From the NCBI GenBank assembly GCA_000198515.1, contig FP929140.1:4190527-4254526 (forward strand): a stretch of 64,000 nt of DNA, in the 5' to 3' direction. The stretch is from a gamma proteobacterium HdN1. GTDB taxonomy: Bacteria > Pseudomonadota > Gammaproteobacteria > Pseudomonadales > Ketobacteraceae. How positions within the stretch are numbered: position 1 is the stretch's first letter; each line of letters opens with the position of its first letter. Made by a program: the position numbers and the translations under genes. This document shows, piece after piece, positions 61,237 through 64,000 of the stretch. Below the pieces are notes generated by a model. The model saw nothing but the letters and a program-made list of their open reading frames with translations, did no database searches and was not told where the DNA came from.

Positions 61237-61276
61237 TTGACATCCTCGCCCTGCTTTAGCAGGGCGAGGATGTCAA
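61237..61276. repeat. 18-bp perfect palindromic hairpin
   Basis: TTGACATCCTCGCCCTGC (61237-61254) and GCAGGGCGAGGATGTCAA (61259-61276) pair perfectly across a TTTA loop. No T-tract follows, so it is not a standard terminator. Long GC-rich hairpins of this type are the marks of IS200/IS605-type ends and related palindrome-associated elements; a terminator-like or mRNA-stability role is the alternative. Confidence 0.75.
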
Positions 61277-61330
61277 CGCACGTAGTCGCCTCTAGTCGCC
61301 AAAAGAAAATGCTCCGCGCCCGAATCTAAC

Positions 61331-61343
61331 CAATTCGCGCGAC
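61331..61343 (+). promoter_or_regulatory. CAATTCGCGCGAC motif, copy 3
   Basis: The 13 bases match positions 49071-49083 of copy 1 exactly. It lies 71 bp ahead of the TIGR03751 start, after the lipoprotein insertion and the palindrome. Confidence 0.4.
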
Positions 61344-61413
61344 TTCTTTTGCGGAACCGCGAACAATACCTGCCACAGTTCTTCTCTTCTACTGGCAGGA
61401 GCTTCCAACCATC

Positions 61414-61959
61414 ATGCGGCCTTCCTCAATTTCAATCGCTTTCATGCTTGCCGCGAGCCTCGGCGCCTTAAGCGGCTGCGCCAACCAAGTACTGCCCGAT
61501 ACAGGCCCCGATATTCAAGAGGTCTACCAGCGCCACGTGGGCGGAATGAAGGGCGAACCCGCCCGCCCCTTAAGCGATGAAGAAAAAGAAGCGCGGCGGA
61601 TGGAAAAGGAGAACGCAAAAACCGCCGACGGTGCCTTAGGCGCAAACCGTAATCAATATCGGCCAACGCTCGATGGCAGCGCGGATCTGGTGAACTATAC
61701 CCGCGATGCGCATAACGAAATTGAGCAACTCTTTCCCGTATTGCCCAACCCGCAGATCGTCATGTACGTCTATCCACATTTTACGGCGCGGGGGCGGCCT
61801 GTGCCCGGCTATTCCACCGCTTTCAAGCTGTATGAGCGTGAAGAATATGCGATGCCCGGCGAGTGGATTGCCGACCATCCAAGCGCCTTGCCACCGCCTC
61901 CAGCGGCGGCCGCAACGCCCGCCAGTGGAAACCTTCAGATGCGAGGTAAGCGGAAATGA
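61414..61959 (+). CDS. ICE lipoprotein, TIGR03751 family (TraV/VirB7-like)
   Basis: A 181-residue lipoprotein, lipobox LSGC (Cys 22). The body reads ANQVLPDTGPDIQEVYQRHVGG, LDGSADLVNYTRDAHNEIEQLFPVLPNPQIVMYVYPHF and GYSTAFKLYEREEYAMPGEW, all typical of TIGR03751 and placing it in the outer-membrane core complex. The Pro/Ala-rich tail is flexible. ATG at 61414; its stop overlaps the TraC start by 4 bp (ATGA). Confidence 0.9.
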   Translation: MRPSSISIAFMLAASLGALSGCANQVLPDTGPDIQEVYQRHVGGMKGEPARPLSDEEKEARRMEKENAKTADGALGANRNQYRPTLDGSADLVNYTRDAHNEIEQLFPVLPNPQIVMYVYPHFTARGRPVPGYSTAFKLYEREEYAMPGEWIADHPSALPPPPAAAATPASGNLQMRGKRK

Positions 61960-64000
61960 TGCCGAGTGCGAACACGGTCAAAAAATCCGCCAAACCCGCC
62001 GCCAATTGGCTGCAACGCCTGTCAGGGCAACGTCCGTGGCGCGGTCGTGCGCCGTTGACCGAGAAAGACTACGCCAAACTTTGGGATGGCCCCAAACACG
62101 CCATTCCCGATTATTTGCCGTGGGTCGATTTTGACGATGAAAAGAAAGTATTTTTGCTTAACGACGGCGTAAGTGTTGGCGCCGTTTTTGAGTTGCGCCA
62201 AGTGAATGTTGAAGGGAAATCCTCGGAATTTATTGGCAAAGTGCAGCAGGCGCTCAAGCGGGCGCTGGCAGGCGTGCCGGAAGTCTACGAAGGCAACCCG
62301 TGGATTGTGCAAATCTACCTGCAAGACGAACCGATCGAATCGCTGGTGCAGGAGATGCAGCGTTACGCAAAGCCTGCGGCACGGGAAAGCCAGCACTCCA
62401 AAGAATGGTTCAACTTGTTGGAGGAGCATGTTCGCCAGATGTCACGCGAGCAGGGGATTTTTGAGGACGAACTGGCGGGGATCCGCTGGCGCGGCCTCAC
62501 CCGACGGGTGCGCTTGGTGCTATATCGCTACACCGAGCGCGGCGAGTGGCTGACGGAAGATAATACGCTGAAACGCTCCAATCGCAGCCCCAGCCGTGAA
62601 CTCAATCAAGCGGCCCGCGTGTTTACACGAGCGCTACAGGGTGCAGGCGTGGCTGTAAAGCGTCTGGAGGGCGCCGCATTTTTTGAGTGGATGGGGCCGT
62701 TTTGCTCACCTAACCCCGTACACGCCAAAGATGGTTATGAGTGGGTACGCAGTGTAAAACGCTATCCAGCACCGGGAAAGCGCACCGCCACCTACGATTT
62801 TGGGCAAGCGGTTTTTGCAGAAGAGCCGCGCACGGATGAGGACGGACGGTTTTGGTTTTGCGACCAGCCCACACGCTTTCTGTCGATCACCCCACTGGAA
62901 ACGACACCCGATGTTGGCGTGATTACCGCCGAAATTAAAAATGCCAGCGGCAAAGAAGTCTCGTTGTGGGATGAGCTGCCGCGTGGCTCGCTATTCACGA
63001 TGACCATCGTGATCGAATCGCAACTGCACATTAAACATCACCTCGAAGACATCATTCAGTCCGGTGGTCGTGCGACGCGAGAGGCGGAAATGGCCACCGA
63101 CCAAGCCCAGCATGCGCTCAACTATTTGGCCGAAGGCAACCGAATTTACCGAGTGTACCCTGGCGTTTATTTACGGGGTGATACCGACGCTGCACTCGAA
63201 GATGCCATGTTAAACACCATGACCATCCTGTCGCAGGCGGGCCTGTCGGTCATTCCGCCCAAATGGGATTTAGCACCGATCGACGCTTTTTTGCGGGCGT
63301 TACCGATGGCCTATCACTACACCTACGACCGTGCCCGCCTCAAGCGCGCATGGCTGTGCGATGCCGATGACCTCACTGCACTCTTGCCGTTATATGGTCG
63401 CTCTACCGGCACTGGAAACCCCGGCTTTTTCTTCTTTAACCGTGTGGGTGAGCCGCTGTTGGTCGATCCTTTTAATAAGCGCGACCGCACGAAAACCGCT
63501 CACTTACTGCTGTTCGGGCCAACAGGTTCTGGTAAATCTGCGACGGCAAACTACCTGCTACAGCATATTGCGGCCATTCATGACCCACGACTGTTCATCA
63601 TTGAGAAAGGCAACAGTTTTGGGCGTCTAGGCAAGCATTTTGCCGGCATGGGCAAAACCGTGAACCACATTCGCTTTACTCCCTCGCTCAACATATCGCT
63701 GCCGCCTTATGCAGAAACTTCGCGTGCGCTGGAGCAACTGGAATTTCAGGAGGAGATGCGAAAATCGCGTGAAAAAATGGCCGCCAATGGTGAGGTGGAT
63801 GATGCGATTAGCTTTCAGGTAGACGCTGAAGCCATCGACGATGGAGAAGATGATGAGGACGATCAGCGCGATTTTCTTGGTGAGATGGTCAACCTCACCA
63901 TTTTAATGGTCACCGGTGCCAGCAAGCGCGAAGAAGAGCATCTGTCGCAGGCAGATCGTGCGCTGTTAAAAGAATGCCTCATTGAAGGACTGCTGGCCAG
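61956..64000 (+). CDS. TraC/VirB4-like conjugative ATPase (TIGR03744), truncated by window end
   Basis: The frame opens with ATG at 61956 (overlapping the lipoprotein stop) and runs without a stop to the end, 681 codons. The N-terminal ~500 residues are the TraC/VirB4 N-terminal domain. Walker A LFGPTGSGKSATAN begins near residue 520, and RLFIIEKGNSFGRLGKHF near 550. The missing C-terminus should hold Walker B. The VirB4-type ATPase powers T4SS pilus biogenesis. Confidence 0.93.
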   Translation, partial: MMPSANTVKKSAKPAANWLQRLSGQRPWRGRAPLTEKDYAKLWDGPKHAIPDYLPWVDFDDEKKVFLLNDGVSVGAVFELRQVNVEGKSSEFIGKVQQALKRALAGVPEVYEGNPWIVQIYLQDEPIESLVQEMQRYAKPAARESQHSKEWFNLLEEHVRQMSREQGIFEDELAGIRWRGLTRRVRLVLYRYTERGEWLTEDNTLKRSNRSPSRELNQAARVFTRALQGAGVAVKRLEGAAFFEWMGPFCSPNPVHAKDGYEWVRSVKRYPAPGKRTATYDFGQAVFAEEPRTDEDGRFWFCDQPTRFLSITPLETTPDVGVITAEIKNASGKEVSLWDELPRGSLFTMTIVIESQLHIKHHLEDIIQSGGRATREAEMATDQAQHALNYLAEGNRIYRVYPGVYLRGDTDAALEDAMLNTMTILSQAGLSVIPPKWDLAPIDAFLRALPMAYHYTYDRARLKRAWLCDADDLTALLPLYGRSTGTGNPGFFFFNRVGEPLLVDPFNKRDRTKTAHLLLFGPTGSGKSATANYLLQHIAAIHDPRLFIIEKGNSFGRLGKHFAGMGKTVNHIRFTPSLNISLPPYAETSRALEQLEFQEEMRKSREKMAANGEVDDAISFQVDAEAIDDGEDDEDDQRDFLGEMVNLTILMVTGASKREEEHLSQADRALLKECLIEGLLA

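Larger units (their letters stand above)
45420..64000. mobile_element. Integrating conjugative element, PFGI-1/ICEclc-like, partial
   Basis: The integrase-relaxase module on the minus strand and the conjugation operon on the plus strand form one end of a G-type T4SS ICE. The boundary is placed at about 45,420-45,490, between the Tn3 remnant and the integrase stop; no att repeat can be proven because the other end lies outside the window. Gene order from the PilL-like gene to TIGR03744 matches the known family. The element continues beyond 64,000. Confidence 0.85.

Noticed and set aside
1-64000. tRNA or rRNA genes
   Set aside because: No cloverleaf with conserved TTCGA arm or rRNA core was found while reading, including at the ICE end where a tRNA was expected; a dedicated scan such as tRNAscan would settle this.

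Overview
The window reads as chromosome of a Gram-negative proteobacterium, most likely a gammaproteobacterium. The support is a complete-looking run of type II secretion inner-membrane genes with a GspA/GspB pair, a YfaZ-type outer-membrane protein, an EntD-type phosphopantetheinyl transferase, bacterioferritin with its ferredoxin, and PrsK/PrsR/PrsT of the exosortase A (PEP-CTERM) system. Genus cannot be read from this sequence. No rRNA, tRNA or CRISPR array was seen.

Region 1 (1-41,000) looks like resident chromosome. A DUF2806-like gene and a 1,323-residue PilZ-DUF1631-GGDEF-EAL c-di-GMP protein are followed by a YfaZ-like barrel and an FtsN-like SPOR protein. The block prsK-prsR-repeat lipoprotein-prsT comes next on the minus strand. 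It is followed by a second DUF1631 gene, the methylmalonyl-CoA mutase scpA with its chaperone meaB, galU, pgi and a PPTase gene. The type II secretion cluster gspE-F-G-H-I-J-K-L-M then leads into gspA-gspB; gspC, gspD and gspN are absent here. After it come a small PilZ protein, an ABC1/AarF-family kinase-like protein, an exported MORN-repeat protein, a DUF808 membrane protein, and bfd-bfr behind a Fur-box-like dyad.

Region 2 (about 41,100-45,500) is an accessory and decayed stretch. It holds an orphan Pch2/TRIP13-like AAA+ ATPase with a perfect CIRCE (HrcA operator) element just downstream of a sigma70-like promoter, a TetR regulator, a Phd/ParE-type toxin-antitoxin pair, and a small degenerate zinc-ribbon gene. 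It also holds a tyrosine recombinase broken by one in-frame stop and a Tn3-family transposase remnant broken by another.

Region 3 (about 45,420-64,000, running off the end) is one end of an integrating conjugative element of the PFGI-1/ICEclc type with a G-type type IV secretion system. The minus strand carries the tyrosine integrase, a MobH (TraI_2) relaxase and a small partner gene. After a divergent regulatory gap, the plus strand carries the PilL-like gene, TIGR03759, lytic transglycosylase, TIGR03765, TraD coupling protein, TIGR03747, RAQPRD, TIGR03758, TIGR03745, TIGR03750, TIGR03746, TIGR03749 and TIGR03752. Two small lipoproteins follow, then TIGR03751 and a truncated TraC/VirB4-like ATPase. 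A short motif, CAATTCGCG, recurs 50-75 bp ahead of three of these transcription blocks.

The features most worth following are the heat-shock-type operator on the orphan TRIP13-like ATPase, the recurrent motif and dyads of the conjugative element, the palindrome-bearing lipoprotein insertion inside the conjugation operon, and a CTACTCTTAA motif shared by the two PilZ-domain genes.
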